A stretch of 64,000 nt of DNA from an uncultured Lachnospiraceae bacterium (GCA_947172645.1 CAMWBY010000005.1:146732-210731), one strand, 5' to 3'. Positions 1-9,146 are shown, counted from the first letter of the stretch. Numbers and translations are program-made. The notes: generated by a model from the sequence alone, not told the origin.

Positions 1-1275
1 GACAGTTCGGTAGAGCAGATTGCCTCCAACCTGGAGACAGGAGGACAGGGCACGGGGCGTCTGCTGCGTCTTTCCGACGAAGGGAAGACGGTTCTCTATG
101 CCAGCGACGGCTTTGAGACGGATGACGAGCTGCTTAAGACAGTTCAGGAGAACCAATATTCTTACCGTGTTATCCGGTTAGGGGACAAGTATTATATCCA
201 GACGGGTAGCAGTGTCAATGCGCTTGGCAGGGCGTTACATTTGGAGACGCTACGGGATGTGTCGCAGGTCTTTGCGGAGCGGGATATGGGCTTTACGGTC
301 TTTCGGCGGCTGACAGTGCTTATGCTGCTTCTGGACATTGGGATTATGTATTTTATCGCTTCCAGGCTGACACAGCCGATTAAACTGTTGATGCAGGCTA
401 CGAAGGAGATGGCGTCAGGGGATTACGGTTACCGCGCCAGACAGGTGAGCAATGACGAATTGGGGCAGCTGACGCAGGACTTTAACCATATGTCGGAGGC
501 GCTTGAGCAGACTATCGGGCAGTTGGAGGGGGAAGTGCAGGCCAGGGAAGATTTCGTGGGCGCTTTTGCGCATGAGTTGAAAACGCCGCTGACCTCTATT
601 ATTGGTTATGCGGATATGCTGCGTTCCAGGAAGTTAGATGAAGAAAAGAGCCTTCTTTCCGCGAATTATATTTACACGGAAGGAAAAAGACTGGAAACCA
701 TGTCCCTGCGGCTTCTGGATATCATTGTGACGAAGAAAGAAGGGATAAAGCCGCAAAAAGTGCAGTCGGAAGTCTTTTTTGAGTACCTGCGTAGCATGTT
801 TTTGCCCAAGGAAGGGATGGAGTTTGAATTTGCTTATGACCAGGGCGTTGTGTGGGCGGATGTGAGCCTGATACAGACGGTTCTCGTCAATCTGGTTGAC
901 AATGCGTGTAAGGCGTCGGAGGCGGGCGGTAAGATTGAAGTCAGCGGATGCGCCGTGCAGGGGGGATACCGGTTTACGGTCAGGGATTTTGGCATCGGTA
1001 TTCCGGCGGAGGAATTGTCCAAGATTACCCAGGCGTTTTATATGGTGGACAAATCCAGGTCACGCAGCAGGAACGGCGCAGGGTTGGGACTTGCGCTGTG
1101 TACAGAAATTCTGGCGAAGCATGGAAGTAAGCTGGACATAGAGAGTACGTCCGGGGAAGGGACTGTCGCGGGATTTATTTTACAGGAGTTTGAGAATGGC
1201 GCAGTGCGTGGGGAGGATTTTCTGAACATGCAGAACGCGGAAAAGGGGGTGCGGCATGAAGAAATCGATTCTTAG
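1..1275 (+). CDS. Sensor histidine kinase, 5' end missing
   Basis: The reading frame is open from base 1, so the gene begins outside the window; 424 residues are visible. The first 80 or so look like an extracytoplasmic sensor segment. A membrane segment (about residues 100-120) leads into a HAMP linker, then a HisKA box with the phosphoacceptor in FAHELKTPL, then a HATPase domain with N box DNACKA, G1 box DFGIGIP and G2 box GAGLGLAL. It should autophosphorylate and pass phosphate to a response regulator probably encoded just upstream. The next gene starts inside its 3' end (20-nt overlap), so they are translationally linked. The operator-like array at 2078-2143 is a plausible target of the partner regulator (inference). 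Confidence 0.93.
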   Translation, partial: DSSVEQIASNLETGGQGTGRLLRLSDEGKTVLYASDGFETDDELLKTVQENQYSYRVIRLGDKYYIQTGSSVNALGRALHLETLRDVSQVFAERDMGFTVFRRLTVLMLLLDIGIMYFIASRLTQPIKLLMQATKEMASGDYGYRARQVSNDELGQLTQDFNHMSEALEQTIGQLEGEVQAREDFVGAFAHELKTPLTSIIGYADMLRSRKLDEEKSLLSANYIYTEGKRLETMSLRLLDIIVTKKEGIKPQKVQSEVFFEYLRSMFLPKEGMEFEFAYDQGVVWADVSLIQTVLVNLVDNACKASEAGGKIEVSGCAVQGGYRFTVRDFGIGIPAEELSKITQAFYMVDKSRSRSRNGAGLGLALCTEILAKHGSKLDIESTSGEGTVAGFILQEFENGAVRGEDFLNMQNAEKGVRHEEIDS

Positions 1276-2080
1276 CGCGGCCCTTCTGGCACTGACGGTT
1301 GTGGTTGTCGGTTTGTCTATATGGGGGCCGGAGGCCCTTGCCCTGTATAATGACAGAGGGGTGTTAAACCAAATCAAGACCCAGGAAGAAGAGACGGGAG
1401 GGGAGGGCTACCGTTATCAGTTAAGCGGCAACGAGAAGCTTTACATCCTGTCACAGTGTCTGAATGCCCAGGATACGCCGGGGACGGAACAGAGCCTGCA
1501 GACGAAGGAGCCGGGCGGTTCATACCAGGAACTGACAGGGACTTATGCTTTCGTGGTGAACCATAACGGCCCCTCCGGGAAAGAGATTACCGATGAAGAA
1601 ATCTATGAGACGGCCAATAAAGGAATTGCGCAGCTCAAAGAGCTTGGTATCTTGCCAGATGCGCTCAAAGAGGTTGAACCCGGTTCTTACGATGCGACGC
1701 TGTATTCCGCCATTGACGTGCCGGAACCGAGGAACAACGTGGCAGTCTGGAAGCTGAGCCTGCTTGGCAGCCTGCAGAATGCCAATAAGGAAAACCGTCT
1801 GATTGACGCTTATATCGATGCGGACGACGGTAAAATCTATGAGTTTTACGTGCGCTCCCAGTTGGAGTGGGAAGAGATTGACGCGGATATGCTCGTTGAG
1901 AAGTGGAGCGCATATATGGGGCTGACAGAGCCGGAAGAATATGAGACGGATAATCCGTTGTTAGAAACTACGCCATACTATAAGAAGTATGTTTTTTCAA
2001 ATGCCGGCGGCGAGCGCACGGTGGTCACGGTAGGGTTTTACGACGGGATTAACGAGCTTTTCTTAAAGATTTCCAAATGA
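1256..2080 (+). CDS. Secreted or membrane-anchored protein of unknown function
   Basis: 274 residues. The N-terminus is a short basic stretch followed by a hydrophobic segment (residues 5-29), fitting a signal peptide or signal anchor; there is no lipobox cysteine. The rest is soluble, acidic and tyrosine-rich, with no family motif I recognise. The start lies 20 nt inside the histidine kinase gene, so the protein probably works with that sensor, for example as an accessory extracytoplasmic ligand-sensing or inhibitory protein. That role is inferred only from position. Confidence 0.8.
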   Translation: MKKSILSAALLALTVVVVGLSIWGPEALALYNDRGVLNQIKTQEEETGGEGYRYQLSGNEKLYILSQCLNAQDTPGTEQSLQTKEPGGSYQELTGTYAFVVNHNGPSGKEITDEEIYETANKGIAQLKELGILPDALKEVEPGSYDATLYSAIDVPEPRNNVAVWKLSLLGSLQNANKENRLIDAYIDADDGKIYEFYVRSQLEWEEIDADMLVEKWSAYMGLTEPEEYETDNPLLETTPYYKKYVFSNAGGERTVVTVGFYDGINELFLKISK

Positions 2081-2143
2081 TGCAACTATGATGCAAAAAT
2101 GATGTAACTTTGTTACAAAAACGATGAAACTTTGATGCACCTT
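2078..2143 (+). promoter_or_regulatory. Six 11-bp-phased direct repeats, OmpR/PhoB-type operator array
   Basis: Six consecutive 11-bp units start at 2078, 2089, 2100, 2111, 2122 and 2133. Each is a 7-bp core resembling TGATGCA followed by a 4-bp AT-rich spacer. Exact cores: TGATGCA, TGATGCA, TGATGTA, TGTTACA, CGATGAA, TGATGCA. Seven-plus-four spacing is the known layout of PhoB/OmpR-family binding boxes. A -10-like TAAGAT lies at 2155-2160, so the array would sit over the -35 position of the amidase-deacetylase gene, as for an activator site. Confidence 0.65.
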
Positions 2144-2202
2144 TCCTGTAAGCTTAAGATGAACATGGAATTGCGAATACACAGGAGAGGAGCATCATTT
2201 TT

Positions 2203-3624
2203 ATGTACGGAAGAACAAGGCGGGAATACAGGTCGCAGAGAAGAAGAGAAGAATTAAAAGGATATATGGAGACGCTGTTATGGATTGTGACAGTCATTTG
2301 CATCCTCATTGTGGCCGTGACCATGGCGGTACAGACGAAGGCGTCCAAAGTAATTGCCGCGGAAGCCGTCCCGGTGGAAGATTCCGTCTTGTTTGATGAG
2401 AAAAATATATTGGACGTGGCCCAGACGGTGACTTCGGGACGAGAGCTGATTTCCACGGCGGCAAAAGAACGGATAAAAATGGAAGAAGACCGGGTAATCG
2501 TGATTGACCCCGGGCATGGCGGCGTTGACGGCGGATGTGTCTTTGACGATATTGTGGAAAAAGACATCAACAGGCAGATTGCTTACCGGGTAGCGCAGAA
2601 GTTGCGCCAGAGGGGATATAAAGTGGAGCTTGCCAGGAAAGGCGATGCGTTTGTAGATAAAAAGGAGAGGGTGGAAGCGGCCAACCAAAAGAATGCGAAG
2701 CTTTATGTCAGCATCCACCAGAATTCCTGCGAGATAAAAAGTGTGTCTGGGATTGAAACATGGTATGATGAGAATGACGAGACGAGGGACAGCATGAGGC
2801 TGGCGCAATTAGTCCAGCAGGAGACCGTGAAGGCAACCGGGGCAGTGGGCAGGGAATTGGTATCGGACCCGGAACTTTGCGTAACCAGTAAGAGCAATAT
2901 GCCCGCCTGCCTGATTGAGACAGGATTTCTTTCCAACAAGAAAGAACGGGAGAAGCTTGCCACGGAAGAGTACAGGGACCAGATTGCGGAAGGAATTGCC
3001 AAGGGAATAGACCTCTACCTGAATCCAAAGACTATGTACCTGACTTTTGACGACGGCCCGTCCGAAGAATATACCGATATGGTATTGGACGTGCTGAAGG
3101 AGAGGAATATTAAAGCCACCTTTTTTGTGATTGGCGAATATGTGCGCAAATATCCAGAGACTGCGAAAAGGATAGTGGAAGAGGGACATACCATTGGCAT
3201 ACACTGCGACGTACATGATTACGACAAGCTTTATGCCAGTGTGGACAGCTACCTTGAGGATTTCCAGAAGGCCTATGACACGGTCTATGAGGTGACCGGC
3301 GTAGAGGCGCAGTTTTTCCGGTTTCCGGGCGGCAGTGTGAATGCGTTTAACAAGGGCGTGTACAAGGATATCATCGCCGAGATGGAGTCAAGGGGATTCG
3401 TGTACTATGACTGGAATGCCAGTCTAGAGGATGCGGTGAAACATGTTACGCCAAAGGAGCTGATTCATAATGCAGTGTCCACGGCGGGGGACAGACAGGA
3501 GGTGGTGATGCTTGCCCATGACAGAGTGGACAGCACGGCATATACGTTGGGCGAGTTGTTGGATGCGATGCCGGAGTACAGGATAGAGCCGCTTACGGCG
3601 CAGACTAAGCCGGTGCAGTTTTGA
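2203..3624 (+). CDS. Fusion of N-acetylmuramoyl-L-alanine amidase and polysaccharide deacetylase
   Basis: 473 residues. A membrane anchor (about 24-44) is followed by an Amidase_3 domain (about 97-270): zinc-site start IDPGHGGVDGG, VSIHQN, and the catalytic-glutamate region CLIETGFLSN. The second half (about 278-465) is a NodB-type carbohydrate esterase 4 domain: TFDDGP, the metal-binding H-x3-H in HCDVHDY, RFPGG, the tryptophan in YDWN, and LAHD. Known families predict zinc-dependent cleavage of the glycan-peptide bond and deacetylation of wall amino sugars; one anchored protein would carry both outside the membrane. The start has AGGAGAGG about 11 nt upstream. The operator array in front suggests control by the upstream two-component system. 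Confidence 0.93.
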   Translation: MYGRTRREYRSQRRREELKGYMETLLWIVTVICILIVAVTMAVQTKASKVIAAEAVPVEDSVLFDEKNILDVAQTVTSGRELISTAAKERIKMEEDRVIVIDPGHGGVDGGCVFDDIVEKDINRQIAYRVAQKLRQRGYKVELARKGDAFVDKKERVEAANQKNAKLYVSIHQNSCEIKSVSGIETWYDENDETRDSMRLAQLVQQETVKATGAVGRELVSDPELCVTSKSNMPACLIETGFLSNKKEREKLATEEYRDQIAEGIAKGIDLYLNPKTMYLTFDDGPSEEYTDMVLDVLKERNIKATFFVIGEYVRKYPETAKRIVEEGHTIGIHCDVHDYDKLYASVDSYLEDFQKAYDTVYEVTGVEAQFFRFPGGSVNAFNKGVYKDIIAEMESRGFVYYDWNASLEDAVKHVTPKELIHNAVSTAGDRQEVVMLAHDRVDSTAYTLGELLDAMPEYRIEPLTAQTKPVQF

Positions 3625-3644
3625 TGTACTCTTCCAAGCATGAA

Positions 3645-3661
3645 GAGATTCCGGGAGTACA
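3645..3661 (+). repeat. Dispersed start-proximal motif, copy A
   Basis: GAGATTCCGGGAGTACA ends 26 nt before the start at 3688. An upstream arm TGTACTC at 3625-3631 can pair with its end GAGTACA. Related copies lie at 5955, 13154 and 13715. Confidence 0.5.
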
Positions 3662-3687
3662 AGTTTTGAATAAGAGGGGGAAGATAC

Positions 3688-4677
3688 ATGGAAGAACAGA
3701 CACAGGAAGACAGGATTGTGCAATATCCAGGGCAGCAGGAACGAAATGACAGACATAGGAAGATTGTCCTGGCGGTGGCCGTCTGCTTTATTTTTATATC
3801 GGCGGCAGGGATGGTGGCAGTCGCCTATGTCAGAAGGCAGCCACGGGGATATCAGGATTACCGGATACAGATGCAGCAGTATTTTTCGGAATATACGGAT
3901 GACTATATCTACTCCGAGGTGGTGACTGTAGAGTATCCGGAGCTTACAGGGATTGAGGAGGAACAGCAGGATAAGATAAACCAGGTAATGTACGACACGG
4001 CTATGGACAGGACGAATTACTGGCATCTGCAGCCGGATGATTATGTGAGCGGATTACAGCAGGAGTATTCTATCTTCAGCAGTGATGCATCCTGTGAAGT
4101 CAGCTATCACAGCCAGTATCTTTTGAGCCTGAATTATGAAGAGACATATGCGCCCATCAATCCGGTTTACTATGTCAGTATAACGAAAAGAGGGCTGACC
4201 GTCGATTTGATGACGGGGGAACAGTACGGATTGAGCGATATTATACGGATTGACGATGCATTCATGGCGTTCTGGTCAGATAAGGCAAATAAGGAGTATG
4301 ACGGCTTTTTCGGGGACAGTGAAGAAGACCGGGACGTTCTGCTTTCATGGTTTTTGGGAGGGGACGAGGAATGGAAGGAATACTATGAATTCTATCCTTA
4401 TTTCTATGTGCGGGAGGATAAGGACTTCACGGTGGGAATCGCCATAGACCCAAAATATGTGAGCCGGGCAAGACCGCCCCAGGAAGACGCCTATGAGATA
4501 GTCTGTAGTGCGGAGGAACTTGAGGAATTTAAGACAGAATCGGAATTTTGGGAAAAATACGATTTGTCCGAGGTGGCAGGAGAGGTTGTGGAATGCGAAG
4601 AACTACAGGAAAATATATGGATGTCAGACCTGTCAGGCGCAGGGGATTACTGGGAGCGGATAGAAGGATTATATTAG
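3688..4677 (+). CDS. Membrane-anchored protein, DUF3298/RsiV-like (tentative)
   Basis: 329 residues. An N-terminal cytoplasmic tail of about 25 residues is followed by one membrane segment (about 26-47); the rest is outside. The body is rich in Tyr, Asp and Glu. Its order, a VEYPEL strand, a helix with an asparagine pair, a TKRGLTVDLMTGE turn, then a YPYFY segment, resembles the DUF3298/PdaC/RsiV fold by eye; I am not certain. It sits between two wall-related genes, and the next gene starts 85 nt inside its 3' end, so the two are probably co-expressed. Confidence 0.75.
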   Translation: MEEQTQEDRIVQYPGQQERNDRHRKIVLAVAVCFIFISAAGMVAVAYVRRQPRGYQDYRIQMQQYFSEYTDDYIYSEVVTVEYPELTGIEEEQQDKINQVMYDTAMDRTNYWHLQPDDYVSGLQQEYSIFSSDASCEVSYHSQYLLSLNYEETYAPINPVYYVSITKRGLTVDLMTGEQYGLSDIIRIDDAFMAFWSDKANKEYDGFFGDSEEDRDVLLSWFLGGDEEWKEYYEFYPYFYVREDKDFTVGIAIDPKYVSRARPPQEDAYEIVCSAEELEEFKTESEFWEKYDLSEVAGEVVECEELQENIWMSDLSGAGDYWERIEGLY

Positions 4678-5654
4678 CGGTTTTCTTGGAAGCCGCCCTC
4701 TTACATATGGTAGCGTTTCGCCCGATGACCGTGCAGGCGGCGGATACGGGGGCTGTCTGTTATGGGGTTACCGTGGGAGAGGAGAAAGCATACATAGAGT
4801 TGACAGAGCCAGGTGAGGAATATGAGGTCCGTGAAGGCGACTGTCTGTGGAGTATTGCCGACGGGTTATGGGGTGACGGGAGCCTTTATACAAACTTGGC
4901 AGACTGTAACAGGGAGACAATAAAGAATGCGGATTTCATTTATCCGGGTATGCGGCTTCGGACAGAGCGGAAGGCGTATGTCCAAAGACCAACCGGCATC
5001 AGGGATAATTCTTTTTGGGGATTCAAAGGATACCAGTTCGCAACGCCTGCGGGAAGCACCGTGGGAATCAGGGAATTTGGTGGCTATGGGAGCAATTTCT
5101 GCATGTCCGGGGACGGCGTCATTGCATGTCTCGTCCAGGATAAACGAGAAGAGACGGGCCGGACGGTATCGGATTGGGCAGGCTGCATGGAGCGGATAAA
5201 GGAATATGTGCAGGAGAATTACGAAGGAGCGGTTTCAGACTTGTCTTTTGAGCATTACCGGACAGACAAGGGAGAAGAAATTTGTCTTTATGCTTATGGG
5301 TATACGATGGATTTAACGGAATACGGATATGACGGCGTACTGTCGGCCAACGTATGCGTGGGCATGAAGCTGACGAAACATTTGCAGGCGCAGTTTGTCG
5401 GTTTCGGTTTCGACAGCAGGATGGACGACGTGGTGCGTTATGTGACGGCAAGTATGGAAGAAATGGAAATTGAGGAGTGGGATTTCTCAGCAGACGACTC
5501 CAATATGTCTATCTGGCCTTCGGCCGAATGGGAACTGGACGGCATGTTCAATGCCTTTGCATGGGTGGACGGCTGCTTTACCGGTATGGTGAAGGAGGTT
5601 CTGGACACGGAGGAGGAAGAGGAGACGGTCTTTTCCAGATATCCGAAACAATAA
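4593..5654 (+). CDS. Secreted LysM-domain protein
   Basis: 353 residues from the chosen start. The ATG at 4593 has AGGAGAGG 7-8 nt upstream; an ATG at 4548 is in frame but has no such site. A basic N-terminus and hydrophobic segment ending near VQAAD form a signal peptide. A LysM module follows (EYEVREGDCLWSIADGLWG ... IYPGMRL), which binds peptidoglycan or chitin-like glycans. The C-terminal 220 residues are acidic and unassigned. The first 85 nt overlap the preceding gene in another frame, so translation is probably coupled. Confidence 0.85.
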   Translation: MRRTTGKYMDVRPVRRRGLLGADRRIILAVFLEAALLHMVAFRPMTVQAADTGAVCYGVTVGEEKAYIELTEPGEEYEVREGDCLWSIADGLWGDGSLYTNLADCNRETIKNADFIYPGMRLRTERKAYVQRPTGIRDNSFWGFKGYQFATPAGSTVGIREFGGYGSNFCMSGDGVIACLVQDKREETGRTVSDWAGCMERIKEYVQENYEGAVSDLSFEHYRTDKGEEICLYAYGYTMDLTEYGYDGVLSANVCVGMKLTKHLQAQFVGFGFDSRMDDVVRYVTASMEEMEIEEWDFSADDSNMSIWPSAEWELDGMFNAFAWVDGCFTGMVKEVLDTEEEEETVFSRYPKQ

Positions 5655-5995
5655 ATTTTGTGATTGCAATCCCGGTCTGTATATGTTACATTAAGAAAAA
5701 CAATTTGCACTGCAAGCTCTGGGAGTTTTCTCCCAATCCGATACAGTACAAACTGAACAGGCCGGGGCGGACGCAAGCCCGGGAGCCGGGTCGCGCAAGG
5801 CGGCAGCGGATTATGACATCTGCGGGACAGTAGTTACGATTACTGCATACGTGGGTGTTTTTCTTTGGACAGGAAATTCTTTCCCGTCATATTCCCACAA
5901 AAGAGTGTAGAACCTATGTGCTTTGCAGTATACAACGGAGGATTCATCACAGGAGAGATTCCGAGAGTGCATATAAGGGAAAAGGATGATAATTT
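5655..5995. other. Intergenic region with weak promoter and repeat copy B
   Basis: Holds a possible promoter TTGCAA-17-TACATT (5665-5693), a small hairpin TGGGAG/CTCCCA near 5720, a GC-rich self-complementary patch near 5760-5800, and copy B of the start-proximal motif. No gene was supported. Confidence 0.4.
5955..5972 (+). repeat. Dispersed start-proximal motif, copy B
   Basis: GAGATTCCGAGAGTGCAT ends 23 nt before the CDF start codon at 5996; same motif family as at 3645, 13154 and 13715. Confidence 0.5.
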
Positions 5996-6958
5996 ATGGG
6001 AAAAAAAGAAAATATCCGGCGAAACCAGAATATACATGACATAAAGGGTAAAAACCAGACGGCGGAAGAAGACTACGAGAAAGTGGCGATGAAAGTCTCC
6101 GAGGTGAGCATTGTCGCAAACTTCATCCTCACGGCGCTAAAACTGCTTGCGGGCATTATTGCCCATTCGGGAGCCATGGTTTCGGATGCAATCCATTCCG
6201 CCTCCGACGTGTTTAGCACGGTGGTGGTTATGGTGGGCATTAAACTGTCCGGTAAAGCGTCGGACAAAGACCATCCGTATGGACATGAGCGGATGGAGTG
6301 CGTGGCGGCGATTGTCCTGGCGACGGTCCTGGCGGCCACCGGACTTGGCATAGGCTATTCGGCGGTGGGGAAGATTGCGGGAGGAAACTATGAACAGCTT
6401 GCCGTGCCGGGGGTGCTGGCTCTCGCGGCGGCAGTCATATCCATCGTGGTGAAAGAGGGGATGTACCAGTATACGAAAGTGTACGCTAAGAAAATAGATT
6501 CCGGCGCGCTGATGGCGGACGCCTGGCACCATCGCTCCGACGCCCTTTCTTCCGTAGGCGCGTTGATTGGTATTGCGGGCGCAAGGATGGGGTTTCCGTT
6601 TTTGGACCCGGCGGCCAGTGTGGTTATCTGTTTCTTCATAGAGAAGGCGGCCTACGAGATTTTTATGGATGCGATAGATAAAATGGTGGATAAGGCGTGC
6701 GACGACGAGGTGGAAGAGGAATTGAGGGAGTGCGCGCTTGCCCAGGGAGGGGTGCTCGGCGTAGATTTATTGCAGACGCGCGTTTTTGGCAACAAGATTT
6801 ATGTGGACATTGAAATCAGCGTGGATGGCAGTAAGACACTCCGGGAATCGCATGGGGTGGCGGAACTCGTCCACGATGCCATTGAGCGGAAGTTCCCGAA
6901 AGTGAAGCATATTATGGTGCATGTAAACCCTGCGGATGAAAGGAAAGGAACAGGCTAA
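5996..6958 (+). CDS. Cation diffusion facilitator family metal transporter
   Basis: 320 residues. Typical CDF organisation: cytoplasmic N-terminus, about six membrane segments from residue 34 to 225, then a cytoplasmic ferredoxin-like domain with DIEISVDGS and HIMVHVNP. Metal-site signatures are visible: the D-x3-D of SDAIHSASD in the second helix, DHPYGHERMEC, and the HHRSDALSS helix. The family exchanges protons for Zn2+, Fe2+, Mn2+ or Cd2+ out of the cytoplasm; the substrate cannot be read here. A Zn/Cd-type ATPase with repressor lies 4 kb downstream, but no operator like that one precedes this gene. Confidence 0.93.
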   Translation: MGKKENIRRNQNIHDIKGKNQTAEEDYEKVAMKVSEVSIVANFILTALKLLAGIIAHSGAMVSDAIHSASDVFSTVVVMVGIKLSGKASDKDHPYGHERMECVAAIVLATVLAATGLGIGYSAVGKIAGGNYEQLAVPGVLALAAAVISIVVKEGMYQYTKVYAKKIDSGALMADAWHHRSDALSSVGALIGIAGARMGFPFLDPAASVVICFFIEKAAYEIFMDAIDKMVDKACDDEVEEELRECALAQGGVLGVDLLQTRVFGNKIYVDIEISVDGSKTLRESHGVAELVHDAIERKFPKVKHIMVHVNPADERKGTG

Positions 6959-6976
6959 AAAGCGCTGATGTGTTAC

Positions 6977-7137
6977 GACTTTTCACGGGTCAGGAATGCG
7001 CACTTGCTGCGCATTCCGTGAGAACATGATTCAGGTGTGAGGGGCGATCTTTGCGAAGCAAATCTGGAATATCGCCCCGAATCGTTGCTATGAGCGGCTC
7101 CCAGGCCGTGAATAGTAACGAACTGTTATGAAAAGTC
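6977..7137. other. 161-nt three-hairpin intergenic element
   Basis: Closed by GACTTTTCA (6977-6985) and TGAAAAGTC (7129-7137). Inside are three hairpins: GGAATGCGCA/TGCGCATTCC (6993-7017, loop of 5), GGGGCGAT/ATCGCCCC (7041-7078) containing TTTGC-GAA-GCAAA, and CGTTGCTAT/ATAGTAACG (7083-7120). It has no coding potential and sits upstream of the promoter at 7158. It may be a non-coding RNA, a miniature mobile element or a processed repeat; I do not recognise it. Confidence 0.6.
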
Positions 7138-7157
7138 AAAGGTATTGCAGGATTTTC

Positions 7158-7186
7158 TTGCCAATTAATTTTTTTCACTATATAAT
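7158..7186 (+). promoter_or_regulatory. Sigma-A promoter TTGCCA-17-TATAAT
   Basis: TTGCCA at 7158 and TATAAT at 7181 with an exact 17-nt spacer. It would give a leader of about 130 nt before the start at 7321. Confidence 0.7.
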
Positions 7187-7320
7187 AAAATGCAGGAATG
7201 TATTTTCGCAATATTTTGCGCCTGATTTTGTGATAAGGGCGCTGCGCCTGGAATCGGGCGGAGGGGAAACAACGAAGAGTATATTGGCATATGAAAGAAG
7301 AGGAGTGGCAGCAGGGGAGT

Positions 7321-9030
7321 ATGGAAAAATTCAAAAGAGAAACAAAACATGGTGATGAGAAGTTACAAGCAGGCCGGACAGCCACAACAAAGCGGCATGT
7401 AAGGAGAGTGGCTGCGGCGTTTACGGCGATGGCACTGGCGCTTGGCATTGTACTGTTTGGCCGGGGGCAAATGCTGTCTGCCGAGGCGGCGGGAAGGCCG
7501 GTGGAAATCAAATTCTGCACGATTTCGGGTTCTGACGTGATGTGCCAGATAAGCGCGGGCAGCGTTCCGTCAAGCGATGACGGCAAATATTATGTCTATG
7601 CGGACGAGGTATACCAGGACGGACCTACAGGCGAGGTGGTTGCCAAGGTTGACGCCGCATCTTCTGTGACGGCGAGTTTTCCTTTACGCTATAATACCGG
7701 GCAATCCAACTTAAGCCGTAAATTCCTGATTGCAGTGAAGCGGGGCGGACAGATGGTGCAGGTCAGCGACGAACATTATATCACGAACCCGGAAGCGGTT
7801 GCATCCCATACGGCGGCGCGCAGGGAGACGGGGTTAAAGGGTATCCTTCCGGACTTGACCAAAGCCTCCAAGGAAGAGATGCAGGCGCTTGGGATTAAGC
7901 AGGTTGTGTACAATATGTATGTGGATGATATCTGTGCCGACGCATCGGTTCCCGGTGCCATCCCTTTTGAATACAATGGGCAGACATGGTACTTTAACAG
8001 TGGCATGGTGAATAAGTTTGATTCCATGATTCGGAGTTTCAATGTCTACGGGATGCAGGTTACGATGGTTCTTTTGAACGGCGGCAAGGGCGCTTATTCG
8101 CAGGACCTTGTCCATCCGAAGGCGCTTGACGGCGATTGCCCGGGCTATGCGCTGAATGTGGAAGATGAAGGCGCGGTTGCCCATCTTAAGGCTGTGGGCG
8201 CGTTCCTGGCGCAGCGTTACTCAGGTCATTTTGACTGCGGGCAGGTAGACAACTGGATTGTGGGCAATGAGGTGAATGCGAGGACTTCATGGTGGTATAC
8301 GAACTCTACGTCGCTGGACTATAATGTCAATATATATGTGAAGGCGTTCCGTATTCTTTACAATGAGATGAAGAGCCAGAATGCCAATGTTAGGATATAT
8401 AACTCCATCGACCAGGAATGGAACCGGAAATCAAATCCGGGAAGCTTCCTTGCGAAAGAGTACCTTGACCAGTTTAACTATTACATGGTGCGGGAGGGCA
8501 ATATCGACTGGGGGCTTTCCTATCATCCTTACAATTCCCCGCTCTATGACCCTTATGCATGGAACGGTCCGGCGGTTTGGGTGCAGGATAGCATATCCAC
8601 GCCTTATATCACGATGCAGAACATTGATATTCTCATAGACTATATGCATCAGCCGAAGTTTTTGAATCCCAGCGGTGAAGTCAGGAGCATATCCCTGGCG
8701 GAGATTGGATTTACATCGAGCTTCGGGGATGACAAGCAGGAAGCGTCGGTTGCCTATGGCTATTTGAAGGCGGCTTCCCTGCCGGATGTGGATGCCTTTA
8801 TGTTGTTCCGCCAGACCGATGATGCCCATGAGATGGAGAGCCATTTGGCTCTGGGGCTGTATGATTTAAATGGCAATAAGAAACCTGCCTACTATATCTA
8901 TAAGGATTTAGGCACTGCCAATGAGGCCACGGCGAAGGCGCGCGCGTCGGAGATTATCGGCATGGATATAGATGAGATGATTCGCGAGAATATCATGTGG
9001 ACCAGAGGCGGCAATGGCGTAGTGAATTAG
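7321..9030 (+). CDS. Secreted glycosidase-like protein (DUF5722-like)
   Basis: 569 residues from ATG 7321, which has AGGGGAG close upstream; an in-frame ATG at 7291 lacks one. A basic N-terminus and hydrophobic segment ending near LSAEAA act as signal peptide or anchor. A beta-rich N-terminal domain is followed by a probable TIM-barrel: WIVGNEVNA holds a GNE like the acid/base glutamate of clan-A glycosidases, and SLAEIGFTS holds a candidate nucleophile. This resembles DUF5722, assigned from memory with moderate confidence. The polysaccharide target is unknown. It has its own promoter, and a wall-binding protein gene follows. Confidence 0.8.
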   Translation: MEKFKRETKHGDEKLQAGRTATTKRHVRRVAAAFTAMALALGIVLFGRGQMLSAEAAGRPVEIKFCTISGSDVMCQISAGSVPSSDDGKYYVYADEVYQDGPTGEVVAKVDAASSVTASFPLRYNTGQSNLSRKFLIAVKRGGQMVQVSDEHYITNPEAVASHTAARRETGLKGILPDLTKASKEEMQALGIKQVVYNMYVDDICADASVPGAIPFEYNGQTWYFNSGMVNKFDSMIRSFNVYGMQVTMVLLNGGKGAYSQDLVHPKALDGDCPGYALNVEDEGAVAHLKAVGAFLAQRYSGHFDCGQVDNWIVGNEVNARTSWWYTNSTSLDYNVNIYVKAFRILYNEMKSQNANVRIYNSIDQEWNRKSNPGSFLAKEYLDQFNYYMVREGNIDWGLSYHPYNSPLYDPYAWNGPAVWVQDSISTPYITMQNIDILIDYMHQPKFLNPSGEVRSISLAEIGFTSSFGDDKQEASVAYGYLKAASLPDVDAFMLFRQTDDAHEMESHLALGLYDLNGNKKPAYYIYKDLGTANEATAKARASEIIGMDIDEMIRENIMWTRGGNGVVN

Positions 9031-9146
9031 GTAAAAAGTGCCTGTAGTGAGAGTGTTAATTCCTATAAATATATGATTTACAGTAACCGATTGTTATATC
9101 TGTTCATACCTTAAAGCATATGACTGTGCGAGGGAGAATGGTAAAT

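Noticed and set aside
5477..5833. 118-codon plus-strand frame
   Set aside because: It mostly overlaps the LysM gene in another frame and its C-terminal part is low-complexity and basic.
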